From positions 682,001 through 746,000 of the forward strand of contig NZ_BAABIS010000001.1 of the NCBI RefSeq assembly GCF_039542905.1: DNA of 64,000 nt, given 5' to 3'. Of this stretch, positions 51,129 through 59,308 are shown piece after piece. Within the stretch, counting starts at the first letter, position 1. The number at the start of each line of letters is the position of its first letter. This DNA is from Kitasatospora terrestris (lineage in GTDB: Bacteria > Actinomycetota > Actinomycetes > Streptomycetales > Streptomycetaceae). Below the pieces are notes generated by a model. The model was not told the DNA's origin. It saw nothing but the letters and a program-made list of their open reading frames with translations, and did not search any database. Made by a program: the position numbers and the translations under genes.

Positions 51129-52357
51129 CAGCGGCCTCGCTTCTGGGGGGCGGTGACGGGCGGCAGCGGGAGCGGCAGCCCGCCGCCCTGGAGGTGCCGC
51201 AGCAGCGCCGCCTGGTCGGTCGGCACGTCCGTGGGGGTGCCGGTCGGCTCGTCGGTCGGTTCGTCCGTCGGCTGGTCGGTCGGTTCGTCGGTCGGTGTGG
51301 GCTCCGGCGTCGGGTCGGGGGTGGGCGGCGGGGCGTTGTCCGCCGGGTCGAGGGCCGGGATGATCTGGGTGCCGGGTGCCGCGGTGAGGTCGAGGTAGAC
51401 GTTGAGGTAGTCGCCCTTGACGCCCCTGAGCACCTCGTCGGTGAACGGGTAGGTGAGCAGCACCTGCAGCGAGTCCGGCAGGGCCTTGCCCGCGTCGGCG
51501 AGCCGTTGCAGCGTGGGGGCGAGCGCCTTCAGGTCGGCGACCATGTCGTCCCGGCTGCGGTTGACGGTGTCGACGGCGACGGCGGAGAGGCCGTCGAGCG
51601 CGCGGAGCATGGTGACCAGGGCGCCGCGCTGCTGGTCGAGCACCTTCAGGCCGGGGCTGAAGTCGGTGAGGACGGTGCCGATCTGCTGGTCGCGGGCGGC
51701 CAGGGTGGCGGAGAGCCGGTTGACGCCGTCGAGGGCGTCGGTGATGTCCTGCCGGTGGGCGTCCAGGTCGGCGGTCAGGGTGGCGAGCCGGGTCAGCATG
51801 GAGCGCAGCTGCGGCTCGTTGCCCGCCATGGCCTTGTTCAACTCTGCTGTGATGGTCTGGAGTTGGGCCACTCCTCCGCCGTTGAGCAGCATCGAGAGCG
51901 CTCCGAAGACCTCCTCCACCTCCACGCTGCGGTCGGTGTGCGCGGCGGGGATGACGGCGCCGGTGGCGAGGCTGCCCTGCTGGGCCTCGCCGCTGGGCGG
52001 AGCCGACAGCTGCACGTACTTCTCGCCGAGCAGGCTGGACTGTTCGACGTGGGCGTAGGCGTTGGCGGGCAGCCGCACCGCGCCGTTGATCCTCATGGTC
52101 ACGACGGCCGACCAGTCGCCGGGGGCGAGTTCGATCCTGGTGACCCGGCCGACCGCCACGTCGTTGACCCGGACGGCGGCCTGCGGCACCAGGCTGAGGA
52201 CGTCGGCGAAGTGCGCGGTGATCTCGATCGGGTGGGCTCCGAGGTCGGCGCCGCCGGGCAGCGGGACGTCCTGGATGCCGTGGAAGGAGCCGGAGCAGCC
52301 CGCGAGTGCGAGGGCCAGGGCCGCGGTGGCCGCGGTGGCGGCGGTGGCGCGTCTCAT
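51128..52357 (-). CDS. mceE: Mce-family lipoprotein
   Basis: 409 residues. Lipobox LALALAGC with C21 marks it as the lipoprotein of the set, the usual MceE position. MCE domain (about 45-120: ITAHFADVLSLVPQAAVRVN, VAVGRVTRIELAPGDW, SSLLGEKYVQLSAPP), helical shaft, then a C-terminal stretch of TDEPTDQP-like repeats and GGGLPLPLPPV. Start/stop overlaps of 4 nt and 1 nt with its neighbours. Confidence 0.93.
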   Translation of the reverse strand: MRRATAATAATAALALALAGCSGSFHGIQDVPLPGGADLGAHPIEITAHFADVLSLVPQAAVRVNDVAVGRVTRIELAPGDWSAVVTMRINGAVRLPANAYAHVEQSSLLGEKYVQLSAPPSGEAQQGSLATGAVIPAAHTDRSVEVEEVFGALSMLLNGGGVAQLQTITAELNKAMAGNEPQLRSMLTRLATLTADLDAHRQDITDALDGVNRLSATLAARDQQIGTVLTDFSPGLKVLDQQRGALVTMLRALDGLSAVAVDTVNRSRDDMVADLKALAPTLQRLADAGKALPDSLQVLLTYPFTDEVLRGVKGDYLNVYLDLTAAPGTQIIPALDPADNAPPPTPDPTPEPTPTDEPTDQPTDEPTDEPTGTPTDVPTDQAALLRHLQGGGLPLPLPPVTAPQKRGR

Positions 52358-53394
52358 CGGCCCGCTCCCGTGGTCTCGGCGCCCACGCGGGGCAGCGGGA
52401 GCGGCGGGCCGCTCAGTTCGTTGAGGTTCACCCGGCCGTCGAGGGTGCCGTGGGCGGCGTCGAAGGCGTTGAGGGCGTTGTCGGCGGCGAGCGGCGCGAC
52501 GTCCATCAGTTCGGCGAGCGAGGCGCGCTGGTCGACCAGGGACTGGGTGATCGGCACGAGCCGGTCGACCGCGGTCTTCAGCCGGGCCCGGTTGTCCTGG
52601 ATGAAGCCCTTCACCTGCCCGAGCGCGGTGGCGAGCTGCTGCAGGGCCGCGCCGAGGTTCTGCTTGTCCTCGGCGAGGAAGCCGGTGACGTACGCGAGCT
52701 GGTCGGTGGCCGAGCGGACCTTGCCGTCGTTCTCCTTGAGCATGGCGGTGAAGGACTGCAGGTGGTCGAGGGTCGCGAACAGGTCGTCGCTGTGCCCGGA
52801 GAGGGTGCGGGCGGCCTGACCGAGGCCGGCGATCGAGTCGCCGATGGCGCGGCCGTTGCCGGAGAGGTTCTGCGCGCCGGTGTCCAGGAGCTGCGAGAGG
52901 GCGCCGGTGGCGTTGGCGCCGTTCGGGCCGAGGGCGTCGGCGAGTTGGGTGACCGACTGGTAGAGCTGGTCGAGTTCCAGCGGGTTGGAGGTGCGCTCGA
53001 CCGGGATCTCGGTGCGGTCGGTGATCTCGGGGCCGCCGGTCCAGGCCGGGGTCAGTTGGACGTACCGGTCGGCGACCACGCTGGGCGCGACCACGACCGC
53101 CTTGGCGTCGGCCGGCACCCGTACGCCCGGGTCCAGGGTGAGGTCGACGCGCACCCGGGTGCCCTGCGGCCGCACCGCGTCGACGGTGCCGACCTTCACG
53201 CCGAGGATCCGCAGGTCGGAGCCCGGGTAGACGCCGGTGGTGTGGTCGAACCAGGCGGTCAGGTGCTTGCCGTCCGGCTGGTGGGCGGCCAGCACCCCGA
53301 AGGTCACGGTGCCGCCGACCACGGCCAGCGCGGCGGCGCCCGCCAGTGCCCGCCGGCGCAGTGCGGGCAGCTCACGCGGGGAACGCGCGGTCAT
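52354..53394 (-). CDS. mceD: Mce-family protein
   Basis: 346 residues. Anchor RALAGAAALAVVGGTVTFGV, MCE domain (HLTAWFDHTTGVYPGSDLRI, LGVKVGTVDAVRPQGT, SVVADRYVQLTPAW) and a long helical part (LYQSVTQLADALGPNGANAT; DHLQSFTAMLKENDGKVRSA). The ATG overlaps the mceC stop by one base; a GTG one codon earlier is an alternative. Its stop overlaps mceE by 4 nt. Confidence 0.92.
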   Translation of the reverse strand: MTARSPRELPALRRRALAGAAALAVVGGTVTFGVLAAHQPDGKHLTAWFDHTTGVYPGSDLRILGVKVGTVDAVRPQGTRVRVDLTLDPGVRVPADAKAVVVAPSVVADRYVQLTPAWTGGPEITDRTEIPVERTSNPLELDQLYQSVTQLADALGPNGANATGALSQLLDTGAQNLSGNGRAIGDSIAGLGQAARTLSGHSDDLFATLDHLQSFTAMLKENDGKVRSATDQLAYVTGFLAEDKQNLGAALQQLATALGQVKGFIQDNRARLKTAVDRLVPITQSLVDQRASLAELMDVAPLAADNALNAFDAAHGTLDGRVNLNELSGPPLPLPRVGAETTGAGR

Positions 53395-54416
53395 CACTGG
53401 CCTCCCTGGGGCTTGGGCGGCCGGCAGCCGCTCTCCGGGGCGCTGCCCGCGGGCAGGTAGTTGCGGGGGACGACCCCGCACAGGTAGCCGTCGAACCACC
53501 GGCCGCTGCCCAGGGTGTTGCCGAGCAGGCGGTAGTACGGCCCGGCGAGGGCGAGGGTCTGGTCGAGGCTGCTCTGGTTGGCGGTGAGGACGGCGGTGAC
53601 GCGGCCGAGCGCGTCCAGGGTCGGGGCGAGCTGCCGCTCGTTGTCGGCCACCAGGCCGCTCAGTTCGGTGCTCAACTTCTGCGTTCCGAGCAGTAGTTGG
53701 TGGATCGCGTCGCGGCGCTGCCGGATCTCGTCGAGCAGCAGGCCGCCGTCCGAGAGGAGTTGCTCGAAGCGTCCGTCCTGGTCGGCGAGGGTCTTGGTGA
53801 GCTGCCGGCTCCCGGCGAGCAGTTCGGCCAGTTGGCTGTCGCGGCTCGCGACGGTCTTCGAGAGCGCGGAGAGTCCGTCGGCGGCGCTGCGCACCGAGGC
53901 CGGGGTGTCCTTGAAGGTGTCGGCGATGGTCCGGAAGCTCTCGGCGAGCTGCTCGCCGTCGATCGCCCCGGTGGTGCGGCCGAGCTCGTCGAAGGCCCGG
54001 GTGACGTCGTACGGGGAGGTGGTGCGGGTGAGCGGGATGCGCTCGCCCGGGGTCTGGCTCCGGGCGCCGAGCGGGTCGACGGCCAGGTACTTCTCGCCCA
54101 GCAGGGTCTTGATGCCGATGGCGGCGGTGCTGGCGTCGCCGATCCAGGCGTCCTGGACGGCGAAGGCGACCTTCACCTTCGCGCCGTCCAGGGACACCCC
54201 GGTGACCTTGCCGACCTTGACTCCGGCGATCCGGACCTCGTTGCCGGGGCGCAGGCCGGCCGCGTCGGTGAAGTCGGCGCTGTAGCCGGTGCCGGAGTCG
54301 ACGAAGGGCAGCGCGTCGGCCCGGTAGGCGAGCGCGGCGACCATGAGCAGCAGGAGCAGGCCGACGGCTCCCACGGCGGCGGGGTTGCGGTCCCGCAGGG
54401 GGCGGAAGGCCGTCAT
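53394..54416 (-). CDS. mceC: Mce-family protein
   Basis: 340 residues. Anchor AAVGAVGLLLLLMVAALAYR, MCE domain (GYSADFTDAAGLRPGNEVRI, AGVKVGKVTGVSLDGA, KTLLGEKYLAVDPLG), helical shaft (FDELGRTTGAIDGEQLAESF; VASRDSQLAELLAGSRQLTK) and an end with two Cys (YLCGVVPRNYLPAG ... SGCRPP) that may form a disulfide outside. ATG chosen for the 4-nt overlap with mceB. Confidence 0.93.
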   Translation of the reverse strand: MTAFRPLRDRNPAAVGAVGLLLLLMVAALAYRADALPFVDSGTGYSADFTDAAGLRPGNEVRIAGVKVGKVTGVSLDGAKVKVAFAVQDAWIGDASTAAIGIKTLLGEKYLAVDPLGARSQTPGERIPLTRTTSPYDVTRAFDELGRTTGAIDGEQLAESFRTIADTFKDTPASVRSAADGLSALSKTVASRDSQLAELLAGSRQLTKTLADQDGRFEQLLSDGGLLLDEIRQRRDAIHQLLLGTQKLSTELSGLVADNERQLAPTLDALGRVTAVLTANQSSLDQTLALAGPYYRLLGNTLGSGRWFDGYLCGVVPRNYLPAGSAPESGCRPPKPQGGQ

Positions 54417-55462
54417 CCGCGGCACCTCGATTCGGTGACGGGCAGGCCGGTCGGCGGCGCGCTGCCGTCGTAGGTGGTGACGCCGGTGACCTTGGCCTCG
54501 CAGAGGTAGAGGTTGAGCCAGGAGCCGTAGGAGGTGAGCCGGCCGACGGTGCGCATCTTCTCCGGGGTGGTGCGCAGGAAGGTCTCCAGCTGCCCGCTGT
54601 TGTCGGCGAGGTTGGTGGAGAGCCGGCCGAGTTGGGCGACGGACTCCTTGAGCGGGGCACGGCCCTGGTCGAGCAGTCCGGCGGTGCTGGTGGTCAGCCC
54701 GGCGATGGCGTCGAGGGACTGCCCGATCGGCTCGCGGTCGGCGGCGAAGCCGCTGACCAGCTGCTGCAGGGTGCCGACCAGGTCGGTGAAGCCCGCCTCG
54801 CGGCTGTTCACCGTGGCGAGCACCGTGTTGAGGTTGTCGATCACCTGGCCGATCACCTGGTCCTTGCCGGCGAGCGTGCTGGTGAGCGAGCCGACGGTCC
54901 GCAGCAGGCTGTCGACCGTGCCGCCCTCGCCCTGGAGCACCTGGACGATCTCGTTGGCCAGCTGGTTCACCTGGTCCGGGGCGAGGCCCTGGAAGAGCGG
55001 CTGGAAGCCGTGGAACAGCTGGGCGAGGTCGAGGGCGGGGGTGGTGTGCTCCAGCGGGATCAGGCCGCCGGGCGGCAGGGTGCGGTCGACGGCGCCGGGG
55101 CCGCGTTCCAGGTCGACGTAGCGCCGTCCGACCAGGTCGAGGTACTTGACCGAGGCGGTCACCGACTCGGGCAGCGGCTTGCCGCGGTCGACCGAGAAGT
55201 GCACCTGGGCGATCCGGTGGTCGACCACGCTGACGCTGTCGACCTGGCCGACGCGGACGCCGGCGATCCGGATGCTGTCCCCGGGGGCCAGGCCGGTGAC
55301 GTCGGTGAAGCGGGCCGTGTAGCCGACGGTGCGCCCGACGCCGGTGTCGGCGATGCTCAGCGCCAGCGCGCCGGTGGCCAGGCCGGTCACCACCACGAAC
55401 ACCAGGGACTTGGTGAGCGGCCCGGCGAGGCCGCGCCGGCCGGTGCGGTCGTCGCTCCTCAT
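54413..55462 (-). CDS. mceB: Mce-family protein
   Basis: 349 residues. Anchor SLVFVVVTGLATGALALSIA, MCE domain (GYTARFTDVTGLAPGDSIRI, AGVRVGQVDSVSVVDH, YLDLVGRRYVDLERG), helical shaft (VQVLQGEGGTVDSLLRTVGS; LATVNSREAGFTDLVGTLQQ) and two outer Cys (YLCEAKVTGVTTY ... SRCRG), the same end pattern as mceC. Overlaps both neighbours by 4 nt. Confidence 0.93.
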   Translation of the reverse strand: MRSDDRTGRRGLAGPLTKSLVFVVVTGLATGALALSIADTGVGRTVGYTARFTDVTGLAPGDSIRIAGVRVGQVDSVSVVDHRIAQVHFSVDRGKPLPESVTASVKYLDLVGRRYVDLERGPGAVDRTLPPGGLIPLEHTTPALDLAQLFHGFQPLFQGLAPDQVNQLANEIVQVLQGEGGTVDSLLRTVGSLTSTLAGKDQVIGQVIDNLNTVLATVNSREAGFTDLVGTLQQLVSGFAADREPIGQSLDAIAGLTTSTAGLLDQGRAPLKESVAQLGRLSTNLADNSGQLETFLRTTPEKMRTVGRLTSYGSWLNLYLCEAKVTGVTTYDGSAPPTGLPVTESRCRG

Positions 55463-56721
55463 TCGACCGTCACCTCCGCCCCGCGGAAGAGCGGGCCGGC
55501 CAGCAGGCTGGCCCAGTCGGGGGCGCCGGCCGGCAGTGGCGCGCCGGGCCTCCGGGCCCTGAGGAGCTCGCCGACGAGTTGGTTCTCCTGCGGGGAGTTG
55601 GGCAGGCCCAGGCCGCTGGGGTCCGGTCCGGCGAAGGAGGGCACGTCGCTGAGCGGGGTGGTCCGGCCGGTGTAGGGGACGGCGTAGCACTGGGGGCCGC
55701 CGCTCGCCCGGTACACCGGGGTGTCCTGCCCGGGGAGGTACCGGCCGCGCGAGGGCAGGGTGGTGACGCTCACGTGCAGGCCGGGTCGGTCGGTGCCCTT
55801 GCCGAGGGCGCGGTCCATCGCGGGCACGAAGTTGGCCATCGTCCGCAGCGTGCACGGGAATTCGGGTGCGTAGCGGGCGAGCAGGTCGAGGGTGCCCCGG
55901 CTGTCGGCGGTGAGGTGGATCAGGTTGTCCCGGTTCTGCCGCAGGAAGGCGGTGAGGTCCTGGGCGGTGGCGGTGCCGGTGCCGTAGAGCGTGGCCAGCG
56001 CGGCCTGCCGGTCGACGAGGGTGGCGCCGGTGCGGGTGAGGTCGTCGAGGGCCTGGAGGAGGTCGGGCGCCGCCTGGTCGTACGAGCGGCTGACGGCGAC
56101 CAGCTGGTGGATGTCCTCGTTGAGGGTGGGCAGTTCGGGGTTGAGCTGCTCCAGGTAGCCGTCCAGTTTCGTCAGGGTCGCGCCCAGCTCGGTGCCGCGG
56201 CCGTCCAGCGCGGTGGCGACCGCGCTGAGGGTGGCGGAGAGCTTGGCGGGCTCGACGGCGGTGAGCACCGGCATCAGGTGGTCGAGGACCTGCTGCAGCT
56301 CGATCGCGTCGGCGGAGCGGTCCTGCCGGATCACCGCGCCGGCCCGCAGGTGGCCGGCCGCCGGCTGCGCGGCGTCGGGCACCAGGGCGACGTACCGCTC
56401 GCCGAACAGCGTGGTGGGCAGCAGCTGGACGGAGACCCCGGCCGGGATCTGCGGCAGCCGGTCCGGGTCGAGCGCCAGGGTGAGCCGGGCGCCGCCGCCG
56501 TCGCTGCTGATCCGCCGGACCTGGCCGACGACCACGCCGCGCAGCTTCACGTCGGCGTTCGGGTGCAGCTCGTGGCCCGCGCTGCCGGTCTCCACGACGA
56601 CCTCGGCGGAGTCGGTGAACGCCTTCTCGTAGACGGCCACCGAGAGCCCGGCGAGCAGGGCGGGCACCAGCAGGAAGACCAGCCCGGCGCCGCGCCGGCG
56701 GTACGTGCGGGCGGCGTTCAT
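55459..56721 (-). CDS. mceA: Mce-family protein, first of the set
   Basis: 420 residues. Anchor GAGLVFLLVPALLAGLSVAV, MCE domain (AEVVVETGSAGHELHPNADV, LRGVVVGQVRRISSDGG, TTLFGERYVALVPDA), shaft (VATALDGRGTELGATLTKLD; LVDRQAALATLYGTGTATAQ) and a C-terminal part with CTLRTMANFVPAMDRALG and ASGGPQCYAVPYTGR typical of MceA. The ATG at 56721 overlaps the yrbEB stop. The frame stays open far upstream through both permease genes by GC bias; that is not coding. Confidence 0.93.
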   Translation of the reverse strand: MNAARTYRRRGAGLVFLLVPALLAGLSVAVYEKAFTDSAEVVVETGSAGHELHPNADVKLRGVVVGQVRRISSDGGGARLTLALDPDRLPQIPAGVSVQLLPTTLFGERYVALVPDAAQPAAGHLRAGAVIRQDRSADAIELQQVLDHLMPVLTAVEPAKLSATLSAVATALDGRGTELGATLTKLDGYLEQLNPELPTLNEDIHQLVAVSRSYDQAAPDLLQALDDLTRTGATLVDRQAALATLYGTGTATAQDLTAFLRQNRDNLIHLTADSRGTLDLLARYAPEFPCTLRTMANFVPAMDRALGKGTDRPGLHVSVTTLPSRGRYLPGQDTPVYRASGGPQCYAVPYTGRTTPLSDVPSFAGPDPSGLGLPNSPQENQLVGELLRARRPGAPLPAGAPDWASLLAGPLFRGAEVTVE

Positions 56722-57521
56722 CCGGCCACCCGCACCGTCGTGGTCGCGCCCCAGATCGCCAGGCTGAGCAGGAAGTCGGCGAGGCTGATCACCACGATCG
56801 CGTTGCGCACCGAGCGCCCGACCGCGATGCCGACCCCGGCCGGGCCGCCCTTGGCGGTGTAGCCGTAGTAGCAGTGCGCCAGGATCACCACCACGCTGAA
56901 CAGCAGCACCTTGAGGGTGGAGAGCAGCACGTCGGCCGGGGAGAGGAACAGGTCGAAGTAGTGGTCGTAGGTGCCCGCCGACTGGCCGTTGACGTACACG
57001 GTGACCGCCCGCGAGGCCAGGTAGCTGCTGAGCAGGCCGATGCCGTACAGCGGGGCGATCGCCACGATGCCGGCGATCACCCGGGTGGTGACCAGGTACG
57101 GCATGCTGCGCACGCCCATCCCTTCCAGGGCGTCCACCTCCTCGTTGATCCGCATCGCGCCGAGCTGTGCGGTGAATCCGGCGCCGACGGTGGCGGAGAG
57201 GGCGAGCCCGGCCACCAGCGGGGCGATCTCGCGGGTGTTGAAGTAGGCGGAGACGAAGCCGGTGAAGGCCGTGGTGCCGAGCTGGTCCATCGCGGCGTAG
57301 CCCTGCAGGCCGACCACGGTGCCGGTGAACAGCGTCATCCCGACCATCACCCCGACGGTGCCGCCGATCACGCCCAACCCGCCGCTGCCGAACGCGACTT
57401 CGGCCAGCAGGCGACGCACCTCGCGGGAGTAGCGGCGGAGCGTGCGCGGCACCTGGAGCAGGGCCTGGAGGTGGAAGAGCAGGTGGTCGCCGCTCTCGTC
57501 CAGCTTGTCGAGCAGGGCCAT
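56718..57521 (-). CDS. yrbEB: YrbE/MlaE-type permease subunit B
   Basis: 267 residues, MlaE-fold permease with five or six membrane segments (LGVIGGTVGVMVGMTLFTGT, IAPLVAGLALSATVGAGFTA, VTTRVIAGIVAIAPLYGIGL). The conserved cytoplasmic loop RINEEVDALEGMGVRSMPYL contacts the ATPase. The other half-permease is encoded just upstream (3-bp gap). Together with the ATPase they drive lipid passage into or out of the Mce tunnel. Confidence 0.95.
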   Translation of the reverse strand: MALLDKLDESGDHLLFHLQALLQVPRTLRRYSREVRRLLAEVAFGSGGLGVIGGTVGVMVGMTLFTGTVVGLQGYAAMDQLGTTAFTGFVSAYFNTREIAPLVAGLALSATVGAGFTAQLGAMRINEEVDALEGMGVRSMPYLVTTRVIAGIVAIAPLYGIGLLSSYLASRAVTVYVNGQSAGTYDHYFDLFLSPADVLLSTLKVLLFSVVVILAHCYYGYTAKGGPAGVGIAVGRSVRNAIVVISLADFLLSLAIWGATTTVRVAG

Positions 57522-57524
57522 GGC

Positions 57525-58313
57525 TCAGGCTCCCTTCTGCGGGACGAGCTGCAGGTAGATGCCGGTGACGGCGACGTTCACCAGGAACAGCAGCAGGAAG
57601 GTGATGACCACGGACTGGTTGACCGCGTCGCCCACCCCCTTCGGTCCGCCGCGCGGGTTGAGCCCGCGGTAGGCGGCGACGATCCCGGCGATGAAGCCGA
57701 AGACCAGCGCCTTGAACTCGCCCACGTACAGGTCGGGCAGCTGGGCCAGCGCGGAGAAGCTGGACAGGTAGGCGCCCGGAGTGCCGTGCTGCAGGCCGAC
57801 GTTGAAGAAGTAGCCGCCGAGCACGCCGACCACCGAGACCAGGCCGTTGAGCAGCACCGCGACCAGCATGGTCGCCAGCACCCGGGGGACGACCAGGCGT
57901 TGGACCGGCGAGACGCCCATCACCTCCATCGCGTCCAGCTCCTCGCGGATCTTGCGCGAGCCGAGGTCGGCGCAGATCGCCGAGCCGCCGGCGCCGGCGA
58001 TCAGCAGGGCGACGATCAGTGGGCTGGCCTGCTGGACGACGGCCAGCACGCTGGCCCCGCCGGTGAACGACTGGGCGCCCAACTGCTGCGCCAGCGAGCC
58101 GACCTGGAGGGCGATGACGGCGCCGAACGGGATCGAGACCAGGGCGGCGGGCAGGATGGTGACACTGGCCACGAACCAGAACTGCTCGATCAGCTCCCGC
58201 CACTGGAACGGCCGCCGGAAGGCGTCGCGCACGGTGGTGGCGGCGAGCTGGAACAGCCCGCCGGACTGCCGCAGCGCGCCGAGGCCGGGAGTGCGCGTCC
58301 ACGGAACGCTCAT
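57525..58313 (-). CDS. yrbEA: YrbE/MlaE-type permease subunit A
   Basis: 262 residues. IEQFWFVASVTILPAALVSI starts the permease core; the coupling loop SRKIREELDAMEVMGVSPVQ is the EExDAxxxMG motif of the family; GLNPRGGPKGVGDAVNQSVV near the end is also conserved. The ATG overlaps the ATPase stop by 4 nt. Non-identical to subunit B, so the permease is probably a heterodimer. Confidence 0.95.
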   Translation of the reverse strand: MSVPWTRTPGLGALRQSGGLFQLAATTVRDAFRRPFQWRELIEQFWFVASVTILPAALVSIPFGAVIALQVGSLAQQLGAQSFTGGASVLAVVQQASPLIVALLIAGAGGSAICADLGSRKIREELDAMEVMGVSPVQRLVVPRVLATMLVAVLLNGLVSVVGVLGGYFFNVGLQHGTPGAYLSSFSALAQLPDLYVGEFKALVFGFIAGIVAAYRGLNPRGGPKGVGDAVNQSVVITFLLLFLVNVAVTGIYLQLVPQKGA

Positions 58314-59278
58314 GCCGGGCCCCCCTGGCGGGGGATCGGCCCGGCGCCGACGGCCGCCCGGGCCGCCGGGGGCAGCCGGTCGCCCATCGCGAGCACCCGG
58401 GCCCGGCGGCGCTGCACGGCCGCCCGCGGGCCGAGGCCCGGCGAGGGCTCCAGCTGCGGCGGCAGCGGGCCGGGCGGCTCGGGGACGTGGCCTTCCAGCG
58501 CCAGCTGCGCCTCGTCCTTCTCCTCGGACATCCCGATCGGGCCGGCCCGGCGGCCGGTGAGGAACTGCCGCACCACCGGCTCCTGGCTGGTGAGCAGCAG
58601 CTCGCGCGGGCCGAAGGCGACAAGTTCGCGCCGGAACAGCATGCCCATGTTGTCGGGCACGGTCGCGGCGATGTCGAGGTTGTGGGTGACGATCAGCATC
58701 GTCGCGTCGATCTGCGTGTTGAGGTCGATGAGCAGCTGGGAGAGGTAGGAGGTGCGCACCGGGTCGAGTCCGGAGTCGGGTTCGTCGCACAGGATGATCT
58801 GCGGGTCGAGCACCAGGGCCCGGGCCAGTCCGGCGCGTTTGCGCATGCCGCCGGAGATCTCGCCGGGCAGCTTGCCCTCGGCGCCGACCAGGCCGACCAT
58901 CTCGATCCGCTCCATGACGATGCGGCGGATCTCGCTCTCCTTCTTCCTCGTGTGCTCGCGCAGCGGGAAGGCGATGTTGTCGAAGAGCGTCATCGAGCCG
59001 AACAGCGCGCCGTCCTGGAACATCAGGCCGAACAGCTTGCGGGCCTCGTAGACGTCCCGTTCGGGGCTGTTGACCATGTCGACGCCGTCGACCACGACCC
59101 GGCCCCGCTCGGGCTTGAGCAGCCCGATCACGGACTTGAGGAAGACGGTCTTGCCGGTGCCGGAGGGGCCCAGCATCACGCTGACCTCACCGGCCGGCAG
59201 GGTGAGGGAGACGTCCCTCCAGACGGTCTGCTCGCCGAAGGACTTGGTCAGACCTTCGACGGTGACTTCGATGCCCAT
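58310..59278 (-). CDS. ABC transporter ATPase of the Mce system (MlaF/Mkl-like)
   Basis: 322 residues. Walker A GPSGTGKT (37-44), Q-loop GLMFQDGALFGSM, signature EISGGMRKRAGLARAL, Walker B ILCDEPDSGLD and switch TLIVTHN-like MLIVTHNLDIA. A C-terminal extension of about 80 residues after AFGPRELLLTSQEPVVRQFL is Pro/Glu-rich and not needed for the ATPase fold. It powers the YrbE permease. In mycobacteria one MceG serves several loci; here it is within the operon, 30 bp after the DUF6801 gene. Confidence 0.95.
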   Translation of the reverse strand: MGIEVTVEGLTKSFGEQTVWRDVSLTLPAGEVSVMLGPSGTGKTVFLKSVIGLLKPERGRVVVDGVDMVNSPERDVYEARKLFGLMFQDGALFGSMTLFDNIAFPLREHTRKKESEIRRIVMERIEMVGLVGAEGKLPGEISGGMRKRAGLARALVLDPQIILCDEPDSGLDPVRTSYLSQLLIDLNTQIDATMLIVTHNLDIAATVPDNMGMLFRRELVAFGPRELLLTSQEPVVRQFLTGRRAGPIGMSEEKDEAQLALEGHVPEPPGPLPPQLEPSPGLGPRAAVQRRRARVLAMGDRLPPAARAAVGAGPIPRQGGPA

Positions 59279-59308
59279 GACACCTCCCGGGGTCGCGGTC
59301 GTTGGCGG

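Noticed and set aside
56722-58623. Upstream extension of mceA through both yrbE genes
   Set aside because: Overlaps two genuine permease genes in another frame; mceA starts with its anchor helix at 56721.
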